Source of the DNA: CAYVTM01 sp964454645
GTDB taxonomy: Bacteria; Bacteroidota; Bacteroidia; Sphingobacteriales; Sphingobacteriaceae
NCBI GenBank assembly: GCA_964454645.1
Contig: CAYVTM010000001.1
Location: 310,001 to 374,000 of the forward strand
Reading direction: 5' to 3'
Length of the DNA: 64,000 bases
This document shows, one piece after another, positions 32,870-42,574 of the stretch. The notes under the pieces are model-generated. The model ran no database searches. It was not told the origin of the DNA and saw only the letters and a list, made by a program, of their open reading frames with translations. Every line of letters begins with the position of its first letter. Positions within the stretch are counted from its first letter, which is position 1. The translations under genes were made by a program, and so were the position numbers.

Positions 32870-34984
32870 ATGATTATCAAAAAACTACTTATTATTACTG
32901 CGATTTGTTCGATCGGAAGTGCTGCTTTGCAAGCTCAGGATCAAGCCGGTCGTATTTGCACTACGCATTCATTAACCGATGAAGCGATTAAAGATAATCC
33001 TGAAGCCATTCAGCGTATGCATGAATTGGAAGAGTTCACTAAGGATTATATCGCAAGCGAAAATGCAAACAAAGGAACATCAAATGCTGCTGTAAAAATT
33101 ATTCCGATTGTATTTCATATTATCCATACCGGAGGATCTGAAAACATTACCTATGAACAAATTGAAGATGCGGTTCGTATCATCAACAGGGATTATCAAA
33201 AAATGAACGCAGACACATCGGAAGTTGCTGCTGCATTTCAGGGAATTATCGGAAATCCGCAAGTAGAATTCCGTTTGGCTCGTCTCGATCCCAATGGAAA
33301 TTGTACTAATGGGGTAACCCGCACTTTTTCCGATTTTCATAAAGGTGCCAGCGATGCTGATATTAAAGGGCTTATCAGTTGGGATTCCAGAAAATATCTA
33401 AATGTGTTTACGGTATCCACTATTCAAAGTGGTGCCGGAGCCTATGCTTATTTACCGGGTGCATGGCCACTGGGCTCTAACCGCGATGGTATTGTATGCC
33501 GTGTAGATCAATTGGGAAGTATCGGACAAAGCGGAGGATCAAACCTGGCAGAACGTACATTGACCCACGAGATCGGACATTATTTGAATTTACGCCACAC
33601 ATGGGGAGGTACGAACACTCCCGGATTGCCCTCTAATTGTAGTGATGATGATGGAGTGGAGGATACTCCGAATACAGTCGGAGTGGATAACTTCACTTGT
33701 AATAAAAATGCCATGAGTTGTGGTGTATTAAATAATGTTGAAAACTATATGGATTATGCTTCTTGTGAACGTATGTTTACTGATGGACAGGTAGTACGTA
33801 TGCAAGCGACATTAAATTCCGCTACTGCCGGTAGAAATAATTTGTGGTCACAATCTAATTTAATCGCTACGGGAACAAACGATGGTTTTACTATTGTTGA
33901 CTGCGCTCCGATAGCAGCATTTGATCGCGCTGTACAAGTAGTTTGTACAGATGCGAATGTTAGCTTTAAGGATGGTTCATGGAACACTATTCCGGTAGCT
34001 TGGGAATGGACTTTTGAAGGCGGAACTCCTGCAACATCTAACCTGCAAAATCCAAATGTGAAATTTTCAGGCAAAGGCAGTAAAGATATTAAACTGAAAG
34101 TTACCAATGCGCAAGGAGTTTCTGATAGTATTGTTAAAGAAAGCTATATCCGTGTATTAGAAACAGTATCTACGGTACCGTTGCCTTATGTTCAGGGAAT
34201 GGAAGATGCAAACGCTGTTGCAGAAGATATCTATAATTTCAGCACGAATGTGAAAAACTGGACGGTAACCAGCAACGCTGCTTATGCCGGCACTTCTTCA
34301 CTCGTAATGAATTTCTTTGGCAGTTCAGGAATAGGAGATAACGCAATGCTTATCCCCGCTATTAACTTAAAAAACGCAAACGCTCCGGTATTGAAATTTA
34401 AAGTAGCTTATGCACAACGTAGTAGTGCAAGTGAAGATAAATTAACAGTTTCCCTATCCAGAAGTTGTGGGATTACCTATTCAACTCTATTTACAAAAGC
34501 AGGGTCTGATTTAGCTACCGCGAATACTCAAAATGCGAGCTTTGTGCCGAACGGGCAAGGACAATGGAGAGAAGAAAATATTCCTTTAGTCAACTTGTCT
34601 GCCGAAGATAATGCTATCTTCAGATTTATGGCTACTAACGAAGGAGCAGGAAATAATATCTATTTGGATGATATCGAAATTGCTGTAATGACAGGTATGG
34701 ATCAGTTTATGTACGATAACTTAAATGTACAGGTAGCTCCAAACCCTTTCAGCAGTACTGCACAAATTAATTTTACCTTAGTGGCAGAAGCTGATGTTGA
34801 AGTAAAGGTATTCGATTTATTAGGGAAACAAGTGGGTGCGATTGCGAATACACATCTAGGATTCGGGCAGCATTCTTTTGAAATTAATGAACAGAATTCG
34901 ACGATTTCTTCTTCCGGAATTTACTTTGTAAAAGTACGTGTGAACGGAATGGAAAAAGTTTCTAAAGTATTGGTGAATCGTTAA
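32870..34984 (+). CDS. T9SS-secreted M43 zinc metalloprotease with PKD domain
   Basis: The ATG at 32870 gives 704 residues. A Sec signal peptide (IIKKLLIITAICSIGSAALQAQ) is followed by a propeptide-like region and an M43 (pappalysin/cytophagalysin) catalytic domain: HEIGHYLNLRH at residues 233-243 gives the zinc ligands, and the Met-turn is NVENYMDY. A PKD domain follows (WEWTFEGGTPATSNLQNP...VTNAQG), then a jelly-roll-like region, and a type A T9SS sorting domain (VAPNPFSSTAQINF ... VKVFDLLGKQVG ... GIYFVKVRVNGMEKVSKVLV). It would be secreted or surface-anchored through T9SS. A stable nested hairpin follows the gene. Confidence 0.93.
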   Translation: MIIKKLLIITAICSIGSAALQAQDQAGRICTTHSLTDEAIKDNPEAIQRMHELEEFTKDYIASENANKGTSNAAVKIIPIVFHIIHTGGSENITYEQIEDAVRIINRDYQKMNADTSEVAAAFQGIIGNPQVEFRLARLDPNGNCTNGVTRTFSDFHKGASDADIKGLISWDSRKYLNVFTVSTIQSGAGAYAYLPGAWPLGSNRDGIVCRVDQLGSIGQSGGSNLAERTLTHEIGHYLNLRHTWGGTNTPGLPSNCSDDDGVEDTPNTVGVDNFTCNKNAMSCGVLNNVENYMDYASCERMFTDGQVVRMQATLNSATAGRNNLWSQSNLIATGTNDGFTIVDCAPIAAFDRAVQVVCTDANVSFKDGSWNTIPVAWEWTFEGGTPATSNLQNPNVKFSGKGSKDIKLKVTNAQGVSDSIVKESYIRVLETVSTVPLPYVQGMEDANAVAEDIYNFSTNVKNWTVTSNAAYAGTSSLVMNFFGSSGIGDNAMLIPAINLKNANAPVLKFKVAYAQRSSASEDKLTVSLSRSCGITYSTLFTKAGSDLATANTQNASFVPNGQGQWREENIPLVNLSAEDNAIFRFMATNEGAGNNIYLDDIEIAVMTGMDQFMYDNLNVQVAPNPFSSTAQINFTLVAEADVEVKVFDLLGKQVGAIANTHLGFGQHSFEINEQNSTISSSGIYFVKVRVNGMEKVSKVLVNR

Positions 34985-35000
34985 GAGATATGCATTCAGT

Positions 35001-35060
35001 AAAAAGCCGGGTTGCTTACTTCTTTGTATTTTTACAAAGTTTTAAGCAACCCGGCTTTTT
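35001..35060. terminator. Long nested terminator hairpin between convergent genes
   Basis: AAAAAGCCGGGTTGCTT (35001-35017) pairs with AAGCAACCCGGCTTTTT (35044-35060) over 17 bp, and a second stem CTTTGT/ACAAAG (35022-35027/35034-35039) sits inside the loop. A/T runs at both ends allow termination of the M43 gene on the plus strand and of pabB on the minus strand. Confidence 0.93.
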
Positions 35061-35070
35061 ATTATAAAAA

Positions 35071-36363
35071 TTAGGATAGAGGAAATGGAAGAAAATCTAA
35101 TATCGCCTTTGCTTTCAACAAACATTCATCGTATTCTGCTTCGGGAATAGAATCATAAGTGATAGCTCCTCCCACCTGAAAAGATAAGCAACGTTGTTGA
35201 TGATCGTAAAAGACAGAGCGAATCAATACATTAAAATCGAAATCATTTTGCATGTCGATATAGCCCATCGCTCCCGAATATACTCCCCGCTTGCTTTTTT
35301 CATATTGTTCAATCAGTTGCATCGCCATTACTTTCGGAGCTCCTGTCATTGAACCCATCGGAAAGGCATTCTTTAATGCATCCAATGCAAGACGCTTGTC
35401 ACTAAGCTCTGCGGTAATAGTCGATATCATCTGGTGTAAATTGGGATAGGTATATATACCAAACAATTCTTCTGCTTTGATACTCCCGGTTTTCGCATAC
35501 TTTGTTAAATCGTTGCGTACAAGGTCAACGATCATTATGTTTTCTGCAATCTCTTTAAGATTGTTGCGGAGTTGTGCTTTCAGCTCAAGATCCTCTTCTG
35601 CATTTTCCGAACGTTTTATGGTCCCCTTTATGGGTTGAGATACTAATTTATTGTTCTCTTTTTTCAGGAAACGTTCAGGGCTGGTACATAAAATATATTT
35701 ACCCTTTGCTTTTAGCAAGGAAGAGAAAGGCATCGGCGACAAATCGTTTAAGCGTAAATAGGCATTCGCCGGTTGAAGACTAATATCATTTACACAAAAT
35801 TCGATGCAATAATTTACTTCGTAGAGGTCGCCTTCGAGAATATGCTCTTGTAATTTTTTTACATTTTTTATATACTCATCGCGGGGGCATATTGCTTGAA
35901 GCCTAGTATTTTCAGAAGATTGAATATAGGGAAGAGTGCTTGGCAATATGGCGAAAATTTCATCAAAAACCATTTGCGGATTATCCGATGTTATACTGAG
36001 CTTATCTCCATCCAAATGAATAATATGTTCCGGTTCGAAAAAATAAAGTTCAGGAAATCCTTTGTAGTCGGTATTTTCAGAGCTTAATGCTTCTACATCG
36101 TTCTTTAAATCGTAGGAGAGATAGCCGTAGATATTATTTTGTTTTTCGGTATTGAAATGTTTCAGCCTTTCGAAAGCATCCTTTGAATCACTTTCCAATA
36201 CCCGCTTACAACCCACAGCCAACAGCCAATCGATACGTTCAAAGGAATACAGTTCCGAATTGCTGTTCAGCAAACAATAGCTGGAGTCTTGCTCTGCCCA
36301 TAGCAAAGCTTTTTGTTTGAAGTGTATATGCGGCGAATCGAAAGAGAATATTTGTGTATTCAT
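35071..36363 (-). CDS. pabB: Aminodeoxychorismate synthase component I
   Basis: This chorismate-utilising enzyme of 430 residues belongs to the PabB/TrpE family and makes aminodeoxychorismate for folate. The C-terminal domain has LYEVNYCIEF, SPERFL, VSQPIKGTIKRS, IMIVDLVRNDLTKYAKTGSI, HQMISTITAEL, PMGSMTGAPKVMAMQLIEQYE, and RGVYSGAMGYI. The Lys in PIKGT is the residue expected of PabB, where TrpE has Ala, which supports the PabB call. The PabA partner is not here. Upstream, 25 nt away, is purA with a hairpin between them. Confidence 0.9.
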   Translation of the reverse strand: MNTQIFSFDSPHIHFKQKALLWAEQDSSYCLLNSNSELYSFERIDWLLAVGCKRVLESDSKDAFERLKHFNTEKQNNIYGYLSYDLKNDVEALSSENTDYKGFPELYFFEPEHIIHLDGDKLSITSDNPQMVFDEIFAILPSTLPYIQSSENTRLQAICPRDEYIKNVKKLQEHILEGDLYEVNYCIEFCVNDISLQPANAYLRLNDLSPMPFSSLLKAKGKYILCTSPERFLKKENNKLVSQPIKGTIKRSENAEEDLELKAQLRNNLKEIAENIMIVDLVRNDLTKYAKTGSIKAEELFGIYTYPNLHQMISTITAELSDKRLALDALKNAFPMGSMTGAPKVMAMQLIEQYEKSKRGVYSGAMGYIDMQNDFDFNVLIRSVFYDHQQRCLSFQVGGAITYDSIPEAEYDECLLKAKAILDFLPFPLS

Positions 36364-36366
36364 AAG

Positions 36367-36384
36367 AAAGGGCCTAAGCCCTTT
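36367..36384 (-). terminator. Short hairpin between purA and pabB
   Basis: AAAGGGC (36367-36373) pairs with GCCCTTT (36378-36384) with a 4-nt loop. On the minus strand it lies 3 nt before the pabB ATG. The T-run is weak, so it may attenuate transcription or affect pabB translation. Confidence 0.4.
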
Positions 36385-36387
36385 GTG

Positions 36388-37662
36388 TTATTTTAGAATT
36401 AAGGTTTGTTTACGATCGGGCCCTACGGATAGATAGCGAACAGGAACCTGCAATTCACTTTCCAAATAACGCACATAAGCAAGCAGTTTCTCCGGAATTT
36501 CGTCAACAGATTTAATTTGGGTAAGATCTTCTTTCCAACCATCAAGGGCTTTAAACACCGGCTTTGGTTGGATTGTTATAATGTCGTATGGCATATAATC
36601 GATTACTTTTCCATCGTATTCGTAGTGTGTGCAGGCATAGATTGTTTCGAAGCCGCTCAGCACATCAGCTTTAGTCATTACCAATTCAGTAACTCCGTTG
36701 AGCATGATTGCGTATTTCAGTGCAGGTAAATCGATCCATCCGCAACGGCGCGGGCGACCGGTAGTCGCACCAAACTCATTTCCGATTTTGCGCAGCTCTT
36801 CACCCACCTCATCTTCCAGTTCAGTAGGGAAAGGACCCCCACCCACACGCGTACAGTAAGCTTTGAAAATTCCGATTACATCACCAATTTTATTCGGTGC
36901 AATACCCATTCCTGTACACGCCCCCGCAGTAGTAGTATTCGAAGAAGTAACGTAAGGATAGGAGCCAAAATCAATATCGAGTAAAGTTCCTTGCGCTCCT
37001 TCGGCTAATACGCGTTTTTCATTTCGTAAATAGTCGTTTACCAAATGCTCTCCGTCAACCTGAGTCATTCTTTTCAGCAGGTTAATACCTTCGAACCATT
37101 CTTGTTCATAGCTTTTATAATCCAGATCTATATCGAAATGAGAAAGAATGGATAAATGTCTTCCTACTAATTTGGTATAACGTTCTTTAAAATCAGGTAA
37201 CATCGTATCTCCTACACGCAATCCGTTTCTTCCGATCTTATCCTGATAGGTAGGACCGATACCCTTTAGGGTAGAACCTATTTTCTCTTTACCCATGCGT
37301 GATTCACTTGCCGCGTCTAACAAACGGTGTGTAGGTAAAATGAGATGCGCTTTTTTGGATATTACTAATTTTCCGGTACTGATGGGATCGTATCCAACTT
37401 TCAGGAGGTTATCAATTTCTTTTTTAAATATTACAGGGTCAATCACTACACCATTACCGATAAGGTTCAGGGTGTTCGGATTAAATACTCCCGAAGGTAT
37501 TGTGTTTAACACATGTTTAATACCATCGAACTCCAAGGTGTGTCCCGCATTCGGGCCTCCCTGAAAACGAGCGATTAAATCATACTTAGGACTAAGTACA
37601 TCTACAATTTTACCTTTACCTTCGTCGCCCCACTGTAATCCCAAAAGAACATCCACCTTCAT
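36388..37662 (-). CDS. purA: Adenylosuccinate synthetase
   Basis: PurA makes adenylosuccinate from IMP and aspartate with GTP, the first step to AMP. At 424 residues it has the standard length. The start DVLLGLQWGDEGKGKIVD is the GTP P-loop with catalytic Asp; PNAGHTLEFDG, GKEKIGSTLKGIGPTYQDKIGRNGLRVGD, EGAQGTLLDIDFGSYPYVTSSNTT and TTGRPRRCGWIDLPALKYA cover substrate sites. It is in a minus-strand series with rsh, fur and pabB, with 27 nt from fur. Confidence 0.97.
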   Translation of the reverse strand: MKVDVLLGLQWGDEGKGKIVDVLSPKYDLIARFQGGPNAGHTLEFDGIKHVLNTIPSGVFNPNTLNLIGNGVVIDPVIFKKEIDNLLKVGYDPISTGKLVISKKAHLILPTHRLLDAASESRMGKEKIGSTLKGIGPTYQDKIGRNGLRVGDTMLPDFKERYTKLVGRHLSILSHFDIDLDYKSYEQEWFEGINLLKRMTQVDGEHLVNDYLRNEKRVLAEGAQGTLLDIDFGSYPYVTSSNTTTAGACTGMGIAPNKIGDVIGIFKAYCTRVGGGPFPTELEDEVGEELRKIGNEFGATTGRPRRCGWIDLPALKYAIMLNGVTELVMTKADVLSGFETIYACTHYEYDGKVIDYMPYDIITIQPKPVFKALDGWKEDLTQIKSVDEIPEKLLAYVRYLESELQVPVRYLSVGPDRKQTLILK

Positions 37663-37689
37663 GATTTGCTATACTATTTTTGTTAATGA

Positions 37690-38175
37690 TTATGATTGTT
37701 TTATACTGTTATACGATTCGCATTTTCCTTCACCTTTTAATTGAGTGCAGGCACCGTATAAGTTTAATGAATGATGTGTGATGTCGAACTTCAATAATTC
37801 GCCCATCATACTTTGTATCTGTTGAATGCGCGGGTCACAGAACTCTACCACTTTTCCGCAATCAATGCAAATAATATGATCGTGTTGTTTGTAACCGTAA
37901 GATTTTTCGAACTGCGCCATGTTTTTACCAAACTGATGCTTGGTAACCAAATCGCAAGATAATAAAAGCTCGAGGGTATTGTAAACCGTAGCACGACTAA
38001 CCCTGTACTTTCGGTTTTTCATATGAATATACAACGATTCCACATCGAAATGATCGTTTCGGCTGTAGATCTCCTCTAAGATGGCAAAACGCTCAGGTGT
38101 TTTTCGAAGATTCTTTGTTTCAAGATAAACTTCGAAAATTTTCTTAACGTTATCAATAGTTTCTTTAGTCGACAT
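37690..38175 (-). CDS. Fur family transcriptional regulator
   Basis: The 161-residue regulator has the Fur N-terminal winged helix (LRKTPERFAILEEIYSRNDHFDVESLYIHM, RVSRATVYNTLELLL) and a metal/dimerisation domain with KQHDHIICIDCGKVVEFCDP. The C-terminal extra Cys pair (GACTQLKGEGKC) could complete a structural zinc site with the CIDC motif. Whether it is Fur, PerR or Zur is not fixed: the HDHIICIDCGK and the KNMAQFEKS pattern are also seen in PerR-like members. It sits between rsh and purA, with a promoter-like element in front. Confidence 0.88.
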   Translation of the reverse strand: MSTKETIDNVKKIFEVYLETKNLRKTPERFAILEEIYSRNDHFDVESLYIHMKNRKYRVSRATVYNTLELLLSCDLVTKHQFGKNMAQFEKSYGYKQHDHIICIDCGKVVEFCDPRIQQIQSMMGELLKFDITHHSLNLYGACTQLKGEGKCESYNSIKQS

Positions 38176-38208
38176 TGGTTATAAAATCGTTCTTTAATTA
38201 GTGCTCTC

Positions 38209-38216
38209 AAAAATAG
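38209..38216 (-). promoter_or_regulatory. Possible -7 element of the Fur-family gene
   Basis: CAAAAATA on the plus strand reads TATTTTTG on the minus strand. It is 34 nt upstream of the ATG at 38175. Confidence 0.4.
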
Positions 38217-38255
38217 TTAATTAATTATTAATCGAAAGCGAGGGGTGTATAAGTT

Positions 38256-40475
38256 TTAAACATTAATGGTGCTGGTATCGAAGCGTGTTACCGACAGAAC
38301 ACCATTTACCTGTTTAAGTTTTTTAATAAGCGTATCTAAGTGAGCTGTATCGTTCACAAAAACCATAATAGAGCCCTCGAAGATACCATCGTTGCTATCG
38401 ACCGTAATCGAACGCATATTTACTTTTAAATCGTTGGAAATCACTTTGGTTATGTTATTGACAACACCTACATCGTCGATTCCCGTAATGCGTAATCCCG
38501 TAAGGAAAGCAATCTCCTTCTGATTCGTCCACCTTGCTTTCACAATACGATACCCGAAATTCGACATCAGTTTAATGGCATTCGGACAATTTGTTCGGTG
38601 TATTTTGATTCCCTCGCTAACTGTAATGAATCCGAATACATCGTCTCCGGGGATAGGATTACAGCATTGAGCGAGTTTATAATCGATTTTTTCCAAATCT
38701 TCGCCAATGACCAGAATATCCGATTCCTTGCTTTTAACTGAAGTTACATAATTATCAATCTGTTCAGGATTAATTTTAACCGGATTTCTGGACTGAGGTG
38801 CTTTCTCTGCCAGTTGATATTCCCTCAATTCTGTAATATCGATTTTGTTGATTGCCATCTGATAATATAACTCCTGGGAATTCGGCAAACCGAAATACAG
38901 GCATATCTTATTGAGAGATTGTAGATTATTCGGTATTTTCAGCGTTTTTAACTTACGTTCGAGAATCTCCTTACCGTCCTCGGCAATTTTATTTTTATGC
39001 TCCTTGAGCGAAGCTTTAATTTTGGATTTCGCTTTTGAGGTTATCACAAAACTCAGCCAATCTTCTTTGGGCGTTTGTTTATTTGAACTGATGACTTCTA
39101 CCTGGTCGCCATTTTGTAATTTATGACTTAGGGGTACTAATTTCTGATTGACTTTCGCCCCGATACATTTGCTTCCCAAATCCGTATGGATTTCGAAGGC
39201 AAAGTCGAGGGTGGTAGAGCCGCTGGGAAGTTTTACCAAATCTCCTTTGGGTGTGAAGATGAAAATCTCATCCGAGAACAAGTTCATCTTGAAATCATCT
39301 AAGAAGTCCAGTGCGTTTGCTTCGGGATTGCTCAATACTTCCCGGACTTTCTGTATCCATTGGTCTAAACCGCTATCAATGGTTTGTTCTTTATATTTCC
39401 AATGCGCAGCGAAACCTTTCTCGGCAATCTCATTCATACGCTTGCTTCGGATTTGTACCTCTACCCACTTACCTTTCGGTCCCATAACGGTAGTATGCAA
39501 GGATTCGTACCCGTTTCCTTTGGGCGAAGAGATCCAGTCGCGCAAGCGGTCGGGGTTAGGGATGTATTGATCTGTGACAATCGAATAGGCTTTCCAACAA
39601 TCGGCTTTTTCTGTTTCTATCGGACTATCCAGAATAATCCGTATTGCAAAAAGATCATAAACCTCTTCAAAAGGAATACCCTTGGATTTCATTTTTTTCC
39701 AAATGGAATGTATGGATTTGGGTCGTCCAAAAATATGAAAAGAGAGGCCTTGCTTTTCAAGTTGCTCACTGATAGGGCCGATAAATTCTTTGATAAAACG
39801 GGTACGTTCTACACGTGTTTCGTTTAGTTTCTGAGCAATGAGTTTATATGTAGTGCTTTCTGTATATTTCATTGCCAGGTCTTCGAGTTCCGATTTTATC
39901 GCATATAGCCCCAGACGATGAGCAAGAGGAGCATACAGATAAATGGTTTCCGAAGATATTTTCAACTGCTTGTCACGAGGCATACTGTCGAGCGTACGCA
40001 TATTATGTAAACGATCGGCAAGCTTTATCAGGATAACACGTACATCATCGGCAAGGGTAAGCAGCATCTTCCGGAAATTCTCTGCCTGGATAGAACTGGT
40101 ATGATCGAAAACTCCCGATATTTTTGTTAAGCCATCAATAATTCTTGCTACTTTAGTACCGAACTCCCGTTCAATATCTTCAAGCGTTAAATGCGTATCT
40201 TCTACAACATCGTGGAGTAGGGCACAAACAATAGAAGTAGTTCCCAGACCAATTTCTTCCGCGGCAATTTGTGCTACTGCAATGGGATGGTAAATATAAG
40301 GCTCTCCGGATTTGCGACGCATGTCTTTATGAGCATCTACCGACATTTCGAAAGCTAAACGTATCATACGCTTGTCGCCTTTCTGCATAGTCGGTTTACA
40401 GGCCTTCAATAGAGCCCGGTAACGCTTTTGAATCTCTTTCTTCTCTTGTTCTATATCGATATCTAACATTTTCAT
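38256..40475 (-). CDS. rsh: Bifunctional (p)ppGpp synthetase/hydrolase (RelA/SpoT family)
   Basis: The 739-residue enzyme makes and degrades (p)ppGpp in the stringent response. The N-terminal HD hydrolase domain has ALLHDVVEDT (His88-Asp89) and YLYAPLAHRLGLYAIKSELED; hydrolase activity is thus expected to be intact. The synthetase domain contains KSKGIPFEEVYDLFAIRII, GNGYESLHTTVMG and EVQIRS. A TGS domain (IFTPKGDLVKLPSGSTTLDFAFEIHTDLG), a CC-like helical region with AQCCNPIPGDDVFGFI, and a C-terminal ACT domain follow. This is the long bifunctional Rsh arrangement. The start could also be Met3. Confidence 0.96.
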   Translation of the reverse strand: MKMLDIDIEQEKKEIQKRYRALLKACKPTMQKGDKRMIRLAFEMSVDAHKDMRRKSGEPYIYHPIAVAQIAAEEIGLGTTSIVCALLHDVVEDTHLTLEDIEREFGTKVARIIDGLTKISGVFDHTSSIQAENFRKMLLTLADDVRVILIKLADRLHNMRTLDSMPRDKQLKISSETIYLYAPLAHRLGLYAIKSELEDLAMKYTESTTYKLIAQKLNETRVERTRFIKEFIGPISEQLEKQGLSFHIFGRPKSIHSIWKKMKSKGIPFEEVYDLFAIRIILDSPIETEKADCWKAYSIVTDQYIPNPDRLRDWISSPKGNGYESLHTTVMGPKGKWVEVQIRSKRMNEIAEKGFAAHWKYKEQTIDSGLDQWIQKVREVLSNPEANALDFLDDFKMNLFSDEIFIFTPKGDLVKLPSGSTTLDFAFEIHTDLGSKCIGAKVNQKLVPLSHKLQNGDQVEVISSNKQTPKEDWLSFVITSKAKSKIKASLKEHKNKIAEDGKEILERKLKTLKIPNNLQSLNKICLYFGLPNSQELYYQMAINKIDITELREYQLAEKAPQSRNPVKINPEQIDNYVTSVKSKESDILVIGEDLEKIDYKLAQCCNPIPGDDVFGFITVSEGIKIHRTNCPNAIKLMSNFGYRIVKARWTNQKEIAFLTGLRITGIDDVGVVNNITKVISNDLKVNMRSITVDSNDGIFEGSIMVFVNDTAHLDTLIKKLKQVNGVLSVTRFDTSTINV

Positions 40476-40567
40476 ATGCTTGCATCAAGATAAAAAATAT
40501 TAGCGAAAAATAATAATATTAATGATATTTGGTTAAATTATAGATTAAATTTAATTGGGCTTTGATC

Positions 40568-41140
40568 ATGCGCTTCTTTTTATTAACACTTGTATGCTTC
40601 ATTTGTGTGCAGGCACAGGCTCAGCAAGGTTCTAACGATACCTTACGCGTACGGGCGATTGTAGTTGAAGGAGATACCATTCCCATCGCTTTTCTTCCGC
40701 AAATAAATGTGTATGCAAACCGCAGTTTTAAATCGAAACGTGAGCAGGTAAAATATACCAAATTGCGTCGGGATGTATTGAAAGTATGGCCTTATGCCAA
40801 ACTTGCAGGGGAAAAATTTAATGAACTCGAAAGACAATTGGCAAGTATTCCCGATAAGAAAGCACAAAAAGTATTAATCGATAAAACAGAGCAAGAGATT
40901 AAAGATACGTTCGAAGACGACCTGAAAAAACTGACGATCACACAGGGACGTATCCTCATTAAATTAATCGACAGGCAAACGGGCAATACGAGTTATGCGG
41001 TTCTGAGAGATTTAAAAGGAAACCTGACTGCTTTTTTCTGGCAACAGTTGGCAAGGCTTTTCGGCTCGAGTCTGAAAACACAATACGACCCCGAAGGAGA
41101 GGATAAAGAGATTGAGCAGATTATTCAATCTATTGAATAA
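40568..41140 (+). CDS. DUF4294 domain protein, exported
   Basis: The ATG at 40568 gives 190 residues with a signal peptide (RFFLLTLVCFICVQAQAQQ). The mature region fits DUF4294, a Bacteroidota family: VEGDTIPIAFLPQINVYANRSF, KYTKLRRDVLKVWPYAKLAGEKFNELERQLA and ITQGRILIKLIDRQTGNTSYAVLRDLKGNLTAFFWQQLARLFGSSLKTQYDPEGED. The function is unknown; a periplasmic location is predicted. A TTG at 40562 would add two residues. Confidence 0.88.
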   Translation: MRFFLLTLVCFICVQAQAQQGSNDTLRVRAIVVEGDTIPIAFLPQINVYANRSFKSKREQVKYTKLRRDVLKVWPYAKLAGEKFNELERQLASIPDKKAQKVLIDKTEQEIKDTFEDDLKKLTITQGRILIKLIDRQTGNTSYAVLRDLKGNLTAFFWQQLARLFGSSLKTQYDPEGEDKEIEQIIQSIE

Positions 41141-41166
41141 AATTATAGAATCTTTAACACCTGCTT

Positions 41167-41886
41167 ATGTGTACACTTACTTTTTTTCCTATCAACGGAG
41201 GGTATATTTTAACAACCAATCGGGATGAAATGCTCAGGCGTGATACTGCTCTTGCTCCGCAGGCATATACTGTACACGGACAAAAAGTCTTCTTCCCGAA
41301 AGATCCGCAGGCAGGGGGTACCTGGGTAGCGGCAGGCGCGAAACATTCCCTGTGCTTGATGAATGGTGCTTTTGATAAACACATTCCCCAACCGCCTTAC
41401 CGCATGAGCAGAGGTGTAATGCTGCTCGATTTTTTTCGATACGACGACATCGATTCCTTTTGCAGTGAATACGATTTCGCCGGCATCGAAAACTTTACGA
41501 TGATTCTACTCAAAGGCAGGGCCGAAACCTTATGCGAAATTCGTTGGGACGGACTTAAACTATCACGTTTCGACCATCCCTGCGATGCTCCTAAACTATG
41601 GGCTTCCGCACCTTTGTACCCCAAAGATTTAGTGCAAAAAAGAAGAGCCTTTTTTTTCGAACATCTGAATATTTTTTTTGATAATGCCCGCGAACATATC
41701 CTTCGCTTTCATACAAATAGCCAAGGCGATGATATTGCTCAAAGAGTATGCCTTAGCCCTTTAGAAAACGGACTCCAAACCCTAAGCATTACAAGCATTA
41801 TGCGAAGCGAAATGGAAAATTCTATTACCTATGTGGATAAGGTTTCGGGAGAAAGTCATTCATTGAAAATAGATTTTACAGCATAA
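41167..41886 (+). CDS. NRDE family protein (TANGO2-like)
   Basis: This 239-residue protein belongs to the NRDE/TANGO2 group: MCTLTFFPINGGYILTTNRDEM carries Cys2 and the NRDE motif, followed by DPQAGGTWVAAG. The family has an Ntn-hydrolase-like fold with Cys2 as possible nucleophile; its bacterial function is unclear, and TANGO2 itself is linked to haem handling. It lies 26 nt downstream of the DUF4294 gene. Confidence 0.88.
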   Translation: MCTLTFFPINGGYILTTNRDEMLRRDTALAPQAYTVHGQKVFFPKDPQAGGTWVAAGAKHSLCLMNGAFDKHIPQPPYRMSRGVMLLDFFRYDDIDSFCSEYDFAGIENFTMILLKGRAETLCEIRWDGLKLSRFDHPCDAPKLWASAPLYPKDLVQKRRAFFFEHLNIFFDNAREHILRFHTNSQGDDIAQRVCLSPLENGLQTLSITSIMRSEMENSITYVDKVSGESHSLKIDFTA

Positions 41887-41908
41887 ATTTTTTTACCCCA
41901 ACAATTCT

Positions 41909-42514
41909 TCAAAAAGTAAAATAAGAGAGTGCTTTTCCTGCATTTTCTTTTCCCCAGCTTTCCTGTACATCACAGTTTACTTTATGCACTTTAATGCGTG
42001 CGTTGGGATTGTTTAGTGCAGACTCTTCCCATATTTTCACATGATCTTTGTTTAATAGCCCTGACCAGCGGGCCCAATAAATGAAAATTACATAATCGTA
42101 TAGATTACTGTCGGTATAGCTTACCGGATTACCATCCAGGTCACTAAGATGTGAAGTTTCATTTTTTAAGAGAATACTATCGATAAGCATATAACTTTTA
42201 TTGAATTTTAAAGAATCAATAAATTCAAAAGCACTTCCATTACATGCGGAATCATTTTTGTAGGGGATGAATATCCCATTTTGATTGAAGCATCGAATGT
42301 TCGGTATCAAACCTGCATTTTGTATTGTAGATATAAAACCCTCATAGTTCGAAATGAGGATATTATCATTCCTAATATTTTTTTTGTTTAAATAATGTAT
42401 TAGGGATTCTTTGTTTTCGACTTTTGGACTACGAACTCCGTATATAATCCTTACAACATTTTTGCAAGAACTTAATAAAAATATAGTCAAAGCGAGCATT
42501 ATGAATGTTCTCAT
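41909..42514 (-). CDS. Hypothetical lipoprotein
   Basis: The 201-residue protein has a lipoprotein signal (FIMLALTIFLLSSCKN, lipobox LSSC). The mature part has no recognised domain, but contains DNILISNYEGFIS near the start and YDYVIFIYWARWSGLLNK towards the C-terminus, resembling the region of a thioredoxin-like fold without CxxC; this is a weak impression only. It is followed upstream by another exported unknown protein on the same strand at a 60-nt gap. Confidence 0.65.
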   Translation of the reverse strand: MRTFIMLALTIFLLSSCKNVVRIIYGVRSPKVENKESLIHYLNKKNIRNDNILISNYEGFISTIQNAGLIPNIRCFNQNGIFIPYKNDSACNGSAFEFIDSLKFNKSYMLIDSILLKNETSHLSDLDGNPVSYTDSNLYDYVIFIYWARWSGLLNKDHVKIWEESALNNPNARIKVHKVNCDVQESWGKENAGKALSYFTF

Positions 42515-42574
42515 AATAATTTATTTTTTTGAAACATAGGGTAAAAATGCATTACCCTATGTTTGGTTAATAAT

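Noticed and set aside
34985..35060. Long inverted repeat as a mobile-element end
   Set aside because: Its A/T-run flanks and position between two convergent genes fit a bidirectional terminator.
38911..39827. Long plus-strand open frames (up to 147 codons) inside rsh
   Set aside because: They are antisense to a well-supported RelA/SpoT gene, with no family resemblance and composition typical of shadow frames.
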